Of a stretch of DNA of 7,201 bases, positions 1 to 6,161 are shown piece after piece; the first letter of the stretch is position 1; each line of letters opens with the position of its first letter. A program made the position numbers and the translations under genes. The stretch spans positions 1-7,201 of the forward strand of contig LFTM01000275.1 of the NCBI GenBank assembly GCA_001513505.1. Direction: 5' to 3'. The stretch comes from Clostridiales bacterium DTU092. GTDB lineage: Bacteria > Bacillota > Clostridia > Caldicoprobacterales > Caldicoprobacteraceae. Under the pieces are notes generated by a model, which worked only from the letters and a program-made list of their open reading frames with translations, was not told where the DNA came from and ran no database searches.

Positions 1-1501
1 GCTTAATATATCTGCTTTTACATTTTGGGCATAAAGATGGATACGAATAGCTTTGCCCGCAGTAGTGACACTTAAGCATCCTGTCATATGCATGATAGGT
101 AAGAGATATATCGCAATTTCTGCACTTTAGAACAAATCCGCATGATCTGCAGGAAACAAAATTAGCATATCCCCTCCGGTTAAGAAGTAATATAGCCTGT
201 TCCTGCTTGTTCAACACATCAGACAGGGCCCGGTACAAAGAGCCGCTCAATATGCTGCGGTTACCCTTTTCAATCTCCTTTCTCATGTCGACAACCTCAA
301 CCGGAGGAAGCGGTTTATTATCAACACGGTGTTTTATATATATACACTTGTACTCCCCGGTTCGTGCCTTGTAGTGATCTGAAACAGACGGAGTTGCTGT
401 CCCCAGAAGAAGAACGGCATCCTCCAACTCGCATCTTTTTTTTGCTACATCTATAGCATGATACCTGGGCTTCATGTCGGATTTATAGCTGTCTTCATGG
501 GCTTCATCGATTATTATCAGCCCCAGCCGTTCAACCGGAGCAAACACCGCTGAGCGTGCTCCCACTACAATGCTTGCCTGCCGGCTTTGTATCCTGCGCC
601 ATTCATCAAAACGCTCGCCCAAAGACAGCCTGCTGTGCATTATAGCTACCTGCTGACCAAAGTGATTCTTAAACCGCTCTACCGTTTGAGGAGTAAGGGC
701 TATCTCTGGTACCATTACTATTACCTGTTTATTCAGTTCCAATGCTTTTTGAGCTGCATGGATGTAGACCTCGGTTTTACCGCTCCCGGTTACACCCTGC
801 AGAAGAAAGCGTTCATATCTCTTACCGATGGTCTGCTGTATCTCATTAATTGCTTTTAATTGTTCTTTTGTCAGGGTTTTAGGTTGTTTTCCAATGTCAT
901 ACTCATATTTCCATGGATCGCGGTAAAACTCCTGATGCTCGATTCGAACCAATCCATGTTTTTCTAAATTTTTGAAGCTCGATAACGGAGCTCCGGTAGC
1001 AGCCCTTAACTCATCCAGTAAAAGTCCGTCATTATCAGCTAATAATCTAAGAATATCAGCCATGTATGAGGATCTTTTTTCAATAGAATTAATAGACTCC
1101 TCCAGATTGCCAACATCATTCAGATATACAATGCGCAAAGTCTTCTTACGCACATTGGATCGAAGCCCTGGCGGGATAACGCATCGTACCGCTTCAATGG
1201 TTAAACAGTGATATTCCTCTTTCATCCAGGTAATCAGAGGAAGCATGCTCTCGGGGATAGCTGGATAATTATCAAGTATCTTGTTAATGGGTTTTATTTT
1301 TTCATCGGGTATATCAGTGTTTGAATCGATTTGGAACACATAGCCTTCCATCAATTTATTAGCAATACCAAACGGTACCTGTACCCTCATCCCAATTTTT
1401 ATCTTTTGCTGTAAAGTTTCAGGTATTCTATAATGAAATATTCTATCAACCATAGGATGAGCCTGATCAATTATTACACCAGCATAAACCCCGTTCGCCA
1501 C
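1..1501 (-). CDS. priA: Primosomal protein N' (replication restart DNA helicase PriA), 3' end cut by window edge
   Basis: PriA recognises stalled or collapsed replication forks, unwinds DNA 3' to 5' with ATP and starts reloading of the replicative helicase. The frame is open for 500 codons from a GTG start and runs off the left edge, so roughly the last third of a protein of about 740-800 residues is missing. Visible parts in order are the N-terminal 3'-DNA-binding domain (about 1-110), the Walker A motif GSGKTE with its lysine at residue 242, motif II DEAH at 332-335, and motif III GTATPS near 360. Eight zinc-ligand cysteines follow at 451, 454, 460, 463, 478, 481, 491 and 494, with the same spacing as in E. 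coli PriA. The start is set by a ribosome binding site GGGAGG just upstream. The gene follows coaBC after 88 bases, a usual Firmicutes neighbour. Motif II reads DEAH where many PriA proteins have DEEH. Confidence 0.97.
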   Translation of the reverse strand, partial: MANGVYAGVIIDQAHPMVDRIFHYRIPETLQQKIKIGMRVQVPFGIANKLMEGYVFQIDSNTDIPDEKIKPINKILDNYPAIPESMLPLITWMKEEYHCLTIEAVRCVIPPGLRSNVRKKTLRIVYLNDVGNLEESINSIEKRSSYMADILRLLADNDGLLLDELRAATGAPLSSFKNLEKHGLVRIEHQEFYRDPWKYEYDIGKQPKTLTKEQLKAINEIQQTIGKRYERFLLQGVTGSGKTEVYIHAAQKALELNKQVIVMVPEIALTPQTVERFKNHFGQQVAIMHSRLSLGERFDEWRRIQSRQASIVVGARSAVFAPVERLGLIIIDEAHEDSYKSDMKPRYHAIDVAKKRCELEDAVLLLGTATPSVSDHYKARTGEYKCIYIKHRVDNKPLPPVEVVDMRKEIEKGNRSILSGSLYRALSDVLNKQEQAILLLNRRGYANFVSCRSCGFVLKCRNCDISLTYHAYDRMLKCHYCGQSYSYPSLCPKCKSRYIK

Positions 1502-1507
1502 TTACAT

Positions 1508-1514
1508 CCTCCCT
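1508..1514 (-). promoter_or_regulatory. Ribosome binding site of priA
   Basis: On the minus strand the sequence AGGGAGGA lies about 6 bases before a GTG codon (1501-1499). It is a strong Shine-Dalgarno match and decides the GTG start, because no in-frame ATG is equally well placed. Confidence 0.8.
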
Positions 1515-1551
1515 TTTTAGGTGTCACATATAACAGTATACCGTATCGTAT

Positions 1552-1578
1552 AAAAAGCAGGTACACTCGTACCTTTTT
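1552..1578 (-). terminator. Small hairpin with T runs on both strands, between coaBC and priA
   Basis: AGGTAC (1559-1564) and GTACCT (1569-1574) form a 6-bp perfect inverted repeat around the 4-base loop ACTC. A5 (1552-1556) and T5 (1574-1578) flank it, so each strand has a T run just after the stem. On the minus strand the hairpin begins 16 bases after the coaBC stop and is followed by GC and then T5. The stem is short, so it may be a weak or partial terminator that lowers priA expression rather than a full stop. A second small inverted repeat, TATAC (1537-1541) with GTATA (1548-1552), lies between it and the priA start. No convincing -35/-10 pair for priA was found here. Confidence 0.45.
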
Positions 1579-1589
1579 AGACATAAATC

Positions 1590-2813
1590 TTAATGGTTTT
1601 TATCTATAAGACGAGGGCTTCTTTTGAGTACTTCATCGATAATCCTGTGAGCAAACTCGTTTTTGTTCAACATAGGGATTGCAATGGTTTCCCCCTCACA
1701 GGTAATTAACAGGCCTTCGTTGGTATCTTCCTTAAAGCCCGCACCAGTCTTAGTTACATCATTCGCAACGATAAAATCAAGGTTTTTCTCCTTTAGTTTT
1801 TTTATTGCATACTCCAGTAGATTTTGTGTTTCAGCAGCAAATCCAACCAGTATCTGATCTTTTTTTTGCTTCCCCAGTTCCTTCAGAATATCGGGATTTT
1901 TTATCAGCGTCAACGTCAACTGATCGTTATCCTTTTTTATTTTATTTGTCTGATATGTCTCCGGCCGGTAATCACCTACTGCAGCAGATTTGAATACAAC
2001 CTGACAGGAAGGATAAAGCTCCATCACCTTCTCATACATCTCTTGCGCCGTTTCAACGGAGTATATGTTTACACCATCAGGAGGTGATAGGGAGACAGGT
2101 CCGGTTACCAAATGTACATCAGCTCCTCTGCTGGCACAAGCAGCAGCAATGGCATAACCCATTTTCCCCGTGGAAGGATTGCTGATAAACCTCACCGGAT
2201 CAATATATTCCCTTGTCGGCCCGGCTGTAACCAATACTCTTTTTCCTTTCAAATCCTGCTTACGGGAAAAATAATCCGCTATAGCCTGTATTATATCGTC
2301 TATAGCAGCCAGTTTTCCTTCACCCACATCGCCACAAGCCAATCTTCCCTCAGCAGGTGAGATGAAAATATACCCTTTTTCCTTTAATGCACTGATGTTC
2401 TCCCGCACAATGGAGTTATTATACATATTGGTATTCATAGCAGGAGCAAACATTACCTGCGCTTTAGTAGCCATAATGGTAGTGGTTAACAAATCATCGG
2501 CAATGCCGTGAGATACTTTACCTATAATATTAGCCGTAGCAGGGGCTACAGCTATGACATCCGCCCATTTGGCAAGGGATATATGATCAATTTCCCATGC
2601 ACCGGAACGGGAAAACATGTCGTAATAAACAGGATTCCCGGAAAGGGTTTCAAATGTAAGAGGACTTATAAATTCCATAGCATTCCTGGTCATAATAACC
2701 TTTACCCGGGCTCCCTGCTTTATGAGGGAACTCACAATATCTGCAGCTTTATATGCTGCAATTCCACCTGTTATTCCAATAACAATATTTTTATCTTTGA
2801 GAACGGTGTTCAT
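1590..2813 (-). CDS. coaBC: Bifunctional phosphopantothenoylcysteine decarboxylase / phosphopantothenate-cysteine ligase
   Basis: This enzyme performs two consecutive cytosolic steps of coenzyme A synthesis. The CoaB part joins cysteine to 4'-phosphopantothenate using CTP, and the FMN-dependent CoaC part decarboxylates the product to 4'-phosphopantetheine. At 407 residues it has the usual length. The CoaC flavoprotein domain (about 8-180) shows GITGGIAAYK (13-22), the catalytic His77 in EIDHI, PATAN (91-95), the APAMN motif (123-127) and the active-site Cys160 in ACGDVGEGK. The CoaB domain starts near 190 with VLVTAGPTREYIDPVR and contains Asn212 in SNPSTGKMG, then KSAAVGDYRP. All key residues are present. 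The ATG is one base after the rpoZ stop (TGATATG). A ribosome binding site GAAGGA lies inside the last rpoZ codons about 10 bases upstream, which suggests translational coupling. Confidence 0.97.
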   Translation of the reverse strand: MNTVLKDKNIVIGITGGIAAYKAADIVSSLIKQGARVKVIMTRNAMEFISPLTFETLSGNPVYYDMFSRSGAWEIDHISLAKWADVIAVAPATANIIGKVSHGIADDLLTTTIMATKAQVMFAPAMNTNMYNNSIVRENISALKEKGYIFISPAEGRLACGDVGEGKLAAIDDIIQAIADYFSRKQDLKGKRVLVTAGPTREYIDPVRFISNPSTGKMGYAIAAACASRGADVHLVTGPVSLSPPDGVNIYSVETAQEMYEKVMELYPSCQVVFKSAAVGDYRPETYQTNKIKKDNDQLTLTLIKNPDILKELGKQKKDQILVGFAAETQNLLEYAIKKLKEKNLDFIVANDVTKTGAGFKEDTNEGLLITCEGETIAIPMLNKNEFAHRIIDEVLKRSPRLIDKNH

Positions 2814-2814
2814 A

Positions 2815-3021
2815 TCACTTTATTCCTTCTTTTGTTCGTCTATATAATATTTTACCGGCATTGACTTCTTTGGTAGCAATGGTTACCGGTTTGCCGGAAT
2901 CATCTTCAATCATGGGGGTTGCCCCATCCACCAGTTGTCTTGCACGCTTTGCTACCTGTACAACCAATGTATATCGACTGTCAGTTTTTTTCATTATATC
3001 ATTTAAAGATGGATAAATCAT
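2815..3021 (-). CDS. rpoZ: DNA-directed RNA polymerase omega subunit
   Basis: Omega is the small subunit that wraps the C-terminal tail of beta' and helps assembly and stability of RNA polymerase. This 68-residue protein matches the family in length. It carries the omega signature DSRYTLVVQVAKRARQL (14-30) and the downstream segment KPVTIATKEVNAGKI (44-58). A strong ribosome binding site (GGGAGGGG) sits about 6 bases before the ATG, immediately after the gmk stop, which is only 12 bases upstream. The pair gmk-rpoZ followed by coaBC is a standard Firmicutes order. The reading frame is intact even though the upstream gmk is broken. Confidence 0.95.
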   Translation of the reverse strand: MIYPSLNDIMKKTDSRYTLVVQVAKRARQLVDGATPMIEDDSGKPVTIATKEVNAGKILYRRTKEGIK

Positions 3022-3033
3022 CTTATCCCCTCC

Positions 3034-3532
3034 CTATTGTCCTAAATATAATCCTTTATTTCTGGCAACACGACATTTTTCTGCCAAAACTATAGCTTCC
3101 AATTTCCGCACAGCCTCATCAACCGTATCGTTTACAACCACATAATTATATTGAGCCATATAGTTTAATTCCTGATATGCACTTTGAAATCTTGTATAAA
3201 TTGCTTCTGCACTTTCGGTTCCACGCTTGACAATCCTTCTTTTAAGCTCGTCCATTGAGGGTGGAATGATAAATACAAAGACCCCTTCCGGGAATTTTTC
3301 CTTTACCTGAAGCGCCCCTTGTAAATCTGTTTTCATCCACCATTTTTTCAAACGATTTTTTATCGGTGTAATAATAGTTTACCCCTTCCTTTTCTCCCGG
3401 TCTCGGTTTACGTGTAGTTACAGAAACTGATAGTATAGCCCCAGGATTTCTCTTTAAATAAGCACTACATATAGTACCCTTTCCTGCACCTGAGGGGCCT
3501 GACAAAACAATAAGTAGTCCTTTGTTACCCAT
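3034..3532 (-). pseudogene. gmk: Guanylate kinase with an internal deletion and frameshift
   Basis: Guanylate kinase phosphorylates GMP to GDP with ATP and is normally essential. The 5' part (frame from ATG 3532) shows the P-loop GPSGAGKGT (12-20), the GMP-site Ser37, Arg41 and Arg44, and Tyr53, and is collinear with the family up to about DENRF (66-70). The 3' part is in another frame: from about 3327 it reads DLQGALQVKEKFPEG and continues through PPSMDELKRRIVKRGTES to the natural stop at 3036-3034. The block normally between them (LEWA..., GNYYGT..., about 34 residues) is absent. That block supplies Glu, Tyr and Gly/Thr contacts to GMP. The region is 499 bases; adding 101 gives 600, a usual 199-residue gene. 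As read, translation yields a 96-residue product ending at 3242 with a foreign tail. The Shine-Dalgarno before this ATG is weak, so coupling to remA (18 bases upstream) is likely. Assembly artefact and real pseudogene cannot be told apart from sequence alone. Confidence 0.9.
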
Positions 3533-3550
3533 AACAGATAGTCTTATATG

Positions 3551-3838
3551 TTATTGTTGTTCTTCGTCAGAGTATGTAGTCGAAGAAGGGGTAGTTTCCT
3601 TGGCATTAAGTCTATGAGCAACCGTTTCCGGCTGAACAGCGGATAATATTACATGATCACTATCGGTGATTATAACCGCCCTGGTCCTTCTGCCGTATGT
3701 TGCATCCACCAGCATTCCTCTGTCCCTGGCCTCCTGAATAATCCTTTTAATAGGAGCCGATTCAGGACTGACGATGGCTACCAGCCGATTAGCAGAAACA
3801 ATATTACCAAACCCAATATTTATCAATCGAATACTCAT
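3551..3838 (-). CDS. remA: RemA/DUF370 family DNA-binding regulator
   Basis: RemA in Bacillus subtilis is an oligomeric DNA-binding protein that activates biofilm-matrix and osmoprotection operons. In Clostridia its targets are mostly unknown. This 95-residue protein aligns over the whole family core: INIGFGNIVSANRLVAIVSP at the start, then IKRIIQEARDRGMLVDATYGRRTRAVIITDSDHVILSAVQPETV. Arg18 and Pro29, positions whose mutation impairs the B. subtilis protein, are conserved, as is the Arg50-Arg51 pair. After about residue 78 comes a polar Thr/Ser/Glu-rich tail of about 17 residues that makes it slightly longer than many relatives. The ribosome binding site GGGAG lies about 9 bases before the ATG. 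It follows the yicC stop by 21 bases and precedes gmk by 18, so it is co-transcribed with them. The regulatory role here is inferred from the family. Confidence 0.93.
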   Translation of the reverse strand: MSIRLINIGFGNIVSANRLVAIVSPESAPIKRIIQEARDRGMLVDATYGRRTRAVIITDSDHVILSAVQPETVAHRLNAKETTPSSTTYSDEEQQ

Positions 3839-3859
3839 ATTGCACTCTCCCTTTCATTA

Positions 3860-4738
3860 TTACTCAATATTCTGAACCTGTTCTCTTATTTTTTCAAGCT
3901 CACTTTTAATTTCAACCACCAGACCGCTAATGGTTAAATCATTGGCTTTCGAGCCAATAGTGTTGATCTCCCGGTTCATTTCCTGAACCAGAAAATCCAG
4001 TTTTCTTCCGGCAGGTTCACTTGCGTCCAATATATTTATAAATTGTCCTATGTGGCTGTGAAACCGCACTATTTCCTCGGTTATATTACATCTTTCGGCA
4101 AAAAATGCAACCTCCATATTAAACCGATTCTCATCCAGATCCGTTCCATGTAAAATTTCATTAAGCCTGTTTTTAAGCTTTTCTCTGTATTCATCTACTA
4201 CATATGGTGCACGTTTTTCAATGCTGGATAACATGCTTTTTATCAGCTCTATACGCTGTAACAGATCTTCTTTTAGCCGCCCGCCTTCAATCCGGCGCAT
4301 ATCTTTTACATCGGCCAATACCTCCTCTACCAAATTTATTACCATATTTTTAAGATTTTCCTGGTCTTCATCCTTTTCGTTGATTATAAAAATATCGGGG
4401 ATATTGACCAAGGAAGATAAAGCTATATCATTCATTATATTATGCTCTTGCTCAAGCTTATCAAAACATGAAAGATATGCATTTAACAACGGTTTATTTA
4501 TATTCACGTCAACAGCAGCATCAATATGGTTTGAACAGCTTAAATTCACCTCCACCCTGCCCCTTGTCAGATGTTTACGCACGGTACTTCTTATATGTTC
4601 TTCAAGAAAACTCAAATTGCGGGGAAGCCTTACATAAACATCCAAAAAACGATGGTTTAATGTCTTGACCTCTACAGTAATTTCTCTGCCTTCTTCTTCT
4701 ATTTTTCCTCTCCCAAAACCTGTCATGCTATATATCAT
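3860..4738 (-). CDS. yicC: YicC/YloC family endoribonuclease
   Basis: YicC-family proteins are cytosolic endoribonucleases; the E. coli member degrades certain small RNAs and B. subtilis YloC also cleaves RNA. At 292 residues this one has the family length. It opens with the hallmark MIYSMTGFGRG and has GRVEVNLS in the N-terminal domain near residue 60. It ends with the highly conserved DUF1732 block AGRKLDFLVQEMNREINTIGSKAND and a terminal QVQNIE that is almost the same as in E. coli. The ATG is chosen because the conserved MTGFGR motif starts four residues later. The ribosome binding site (GGGGAA about 10 bases upstream) is moderate. It is the first gene of the run yicC-remA-gmk-rpoZ-coaBC and is preceded by a plausible promoter. 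Confidence 0.95.
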   Translation of the reverse strand: MIYSMTGFGRGKIEEEGREITVEVKTLNHRFLDVYVRLPRNLSFLEEHIRSTVRKHLTRGRVEVNLSCSNHIDAAVDVNINKPLLNAYLSCFDKLEQEHNIMNDIALSSLVNIPDIFIINEKDEDQENLKNMVINLVEEVLADVKDMRRIEGGRLKEDLLQRIELIKSMLSSIEKRAPYVVDEYREKLKNRLNEILHGTDLDENRFNMEVAFFAERCNITEEIVRFHSHIGQFINILDASEPAGRKLDFLVQEMNREINTIGSKANDLTISGLVVEIKSELEKIREQVQNIE

Positions 4739-4802
4739 AAATATTCATTCCCCATTCGTAATCTATTTAAGACCTTGGTGACTTTTATTGCGCTTTTTCT
4801 GT

Positions 4803-4831
4803 ATTATAACACAAAATTCATGCATTAAAAA
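4803..4831 (-). promoter_or_regulatory. Extended -10 promoter ahead of yicC
   Basis: On the minus strand there is a perfect TATAAT (4808-4803) preceded by TG one base upstream (TGTTATAAT), an extended -10 element. The -35 position 17 bases away (4831-4826) reads TTTTTA and is a poor match, which an extended -10 can tolerate. The expected transcript start near 4796 gives a leader of about 58 bases before the yicC ATG. It would drive the operon from yicC onward. No clear intrinsic terminator for the upstream gene was found in this 117-base gap, so read-through is possible. Confidence 0.6.
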
Positions 4832-4855
4832 TATTATGTTCGCCGGACACGTATG

Positions 4856-5854
4856 TCATGTATTTTTCTCGTATTGTAAAGCCTTGTACAGGTGATCAGC
4901 TTCCGGCGGCATAATTTCAACCCTTCCCTTTTCGGTAATTAGCCATTTATCCTTAACATCAATCACCTTGCCTATAACAGCTGCTTCTATCCCGTTATCA
5001 TTTAAAGCCTCAACAAGAGCCGGGCCGTTTGGAGAAACTATAACCATACAACCGCTTGATATCAGTTTTAACGGATCGATATTAAAAAAACTGCAAATAG
5101 CCTTGGTCTCAGGAGCAACGGGTATTTTTGCTATTTGAATTTCTACTCCCTTACCCATAGCTTCACTGGTTTCCCATATGGCACCGAGTATACCGCCTTC
5201 CGTAGCATCATGCATTCCATGTACGCCAAAGTCGCTGGCAATTCTGCCTTCCTTAAGCACACTGATATTTCCCATATAGCTTTGGGCATTTTTGATTATA
5301 TCTTCCGGTAAATATCTTTTAAGCAAATCTTCCCTGTCATGGGCCAATATTGCCGTGCCTTCCATGCCGGCTTTTTTAGTTATTACTATGTCATCTCCCG
5401 CTTTGGCATTGGTGAAGGAAACCAGGTTTTGCCTGCTTACCTTCCCTACAGCTGTAAGGCAGATTACCATCTTTGTTACCGAATCTGTTATTTCGGTATG
5501 ACCGCCTAATATATCAATACCCAATTCCCGAGCAGCATACTCAGCATCAATCACCGCCTGTTCAATCTCAGACATGGCAGTTGAAGGAGGAGCCAGGATA
5601 GTTAAGGTAACACCTATCACCTCAGCCCCGGTGGTAGCTATATCATTACAGCATATATGAACTCCTATATAACCAATACGGCTTACCGCACCGGTTATCG
5701 GGTCGCTGGATATTATACACAACTCATCCCCAAACTCCAGTACACTGCAGTCTCTGCCAATCCCCGGACCAAGCAAAACGTCTTTACGCTTTATTTGCAA
5801 TTTTGAAAATATCCTGTTCTTTAGGAACTCATTCGATACCTTGCCCGTATTCAC
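4856..5854 (-). CDS. AIR synthase-related (PurM/HypE-like) ATP-binding protein, substrate unknown
   Basis: The protein belongs to the fold shared by PurM, HypE, SelD, ThiL and PurL, which bind ATP and activate a substrate by phosphoryl transfer. With the GTG start at 5854 it has 332 residues. Family features are GIGRDCSVL (31-39), SSDPITGA (49-56), the HICCNDIATTGAE segment (66-78) typical of the AIRS N-domain dimer, GGHTE (117-121), GMHDATEGGILGA (213-225) and SSGCMVIV (266-273). These resemble HypE more than PurM. However, true HypE ends with a cysteine that carries the thiocarboxamide for hydrogenase cyanide ligands, and this protein ends ...ALQYEKNT with no terminal cysteine. No other hyp gene is in view. 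A HypE function is therefore not supported and the substrate is unknown. An upstream in-frame ATG at 5893 was rejected because it has no ribosome binding site and lies before the predicted transcript start. The gene sits alone between gatB and yicC. Confidence 0.85.
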   Translation of the reverse strand: MNTGKVSNEFLKNRIFSKLQIKRKDVLLGPGIGRDCSVLEFGDELCIISSDPITGAVSRIGYIGVHICCNDIATTGAEVIGVTLTILAPPSTAMSEIEQAVIDAEYAARELGIDILGGHTEITDSVTKMVICLTAVGKVSRQNLVSFTNAKAGDDIVITKKAGMEGTAILAHDREDLLKRYLPEDIIKNAQSYMGNISVLKEGRIASDFGVHGMHDATEGGILGAIWETSEAMGKGVEIQIAKIPVAPETKAICSFFNIDPLKLISSGCMVIVSPNGPALVEALNDNGIEAAVIGKVIDVKDKWLITEKGRVEIMPPEADHLYKALQYEKNT

Positions 5855-5860
5855 ATTATT

Positions 5861-5866
5861 CCTCCA
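5861..5866 (-). promoter_or_regulatory. Ribosome binding site deciding the GTG start of the AIR synthase-like gene
   Basis: TTGGAGGA on the minus strand lies 6 bases before GTG (5854-5852), an ideal distance. The overlapping ATG one base earlier is immediately followed by TGA in its own frame, so GTG is the start. Confidence 0.8.
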
Positions 5867-5894
5867 AATTACACTTAAATTCTTCTTCTGCAAT

Positions 5895-5922
5895 ATTGTA
5901 CCACTATTTTTGTTAAAATCAA
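5895..5922 (-). promoter_or_regulatory. Sigma-A-type promoter for the AIR synthase-like gene
   Basis: On the minus strand TTGATT (5922-5917) is followed, after 16 bases, by TACAAT (5900-5895), with TG one base before the -10 (TGGTACAAT). The predicted transcript start is near 5888, giving a leader of about 34 bases to the GTG codon. This supports separate transcription from gatB and excludes the upstream ATG at 5893. Confidence 0.6.
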
Positions 5923-6161
5923 ATAACTTATTTGCTGCCCCCGCTTTGCTTATTAATCGTATTTTAATATACCATGATATTAATAACAGTAAACATATAC
6001 CACTTTATTCTCAGCCTATAAGTATTATATCAATAGAATAAGCCTGTATTGATAGATTATCTAAAACAGGCTTATTCATAATATTATGGAAACACATAAT
6101 GTACAATTAAGAACAAAACTGATTATCAAACTGTTTATACACTGTCAGCAGTTCAGAATAT
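5923..6161. other. Gene-free stretch between gatB and the AIR synthase-like promoter
   Basis: This AT-rich gap has no supportable coding region on either strand. It holds the 12-bp inverted repeat described separately. Nearer to gatB, the minus strand reads AACTG (6153-6149) followed by two CAGTT copies (6133-6129 and 6121-6117), which could form weak alternative pairings. No canonical intrinsic terminator (GC-rich stem plus T run) is visible for gatB, and no tRNA or known riboswitch pattern was recognised. Confidence 0.5.
6036..6077. repeat. Perfect 12-bp inverted repeat downstream of gatB
   Basis: GAATAAGCCTGT (6036-6047) and ACAGGCTTATTC (6066-6077) are exact reverse complements separated by 18 bases. 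Inside the loop GATA (6051-6054) and TATC (6058-6061) can extend the fold. In a gatB transcript the hairpin would begin about 85 bases after the stop. Neither strand has a T run after the stem, so it is not a standard intrinsic terminator. It could stabilise the 3' end of the gatB message, terminate with help, be a protein-binding site, or be a dispersed palindromic repeat. Confidence 0.7.

Noticed and set aside
587..1211. Plus-strand open frames opposite priA (587-859 and 972-1211)
   Set aside because: They lie opposite a fully open and conserved PriA frame, have no ribosome binding sites and show no recognisable domain.
1663..2864. Several plus-strand open frames opposite coaBC and the start of rpoZ
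   Set aside because: They overlap each other and the conserved CoaBC frame, and their translations look like reverse-strand shadows with no family resemblance.
3034..3351. A separate 105-residue gene starting at ATG 3351
   Set aside because: Its first residues (MKKWWMK) are an out-of-frame reading of the gmk 5' part. Only the portion from DLQGALQ is real guanylate kinase, so this is the 3' fragment of gmk and not an independent gene.
4221..4668. Plus-strand open frames opposite yicC
   Set aside because: The longest is 138 codons but is the complement of a conserved YicC frame, with serine-rich low-information translation and no start signals.
4856..5854. Annotation as hydrogenase maturation factor HypE
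   Set aside because: The C-terminal cysteine required for that role is absent and no hyp or hydrogenase genes are in the window.
6028..6077. An H-type RNA pseudoknot combining the two inverted repeats
   Set aside because: The strand that would cross the 12-bp stem has no connecting bases (loop length zero), which is not sterically feasible. Competing hairpins explain the pattern better.
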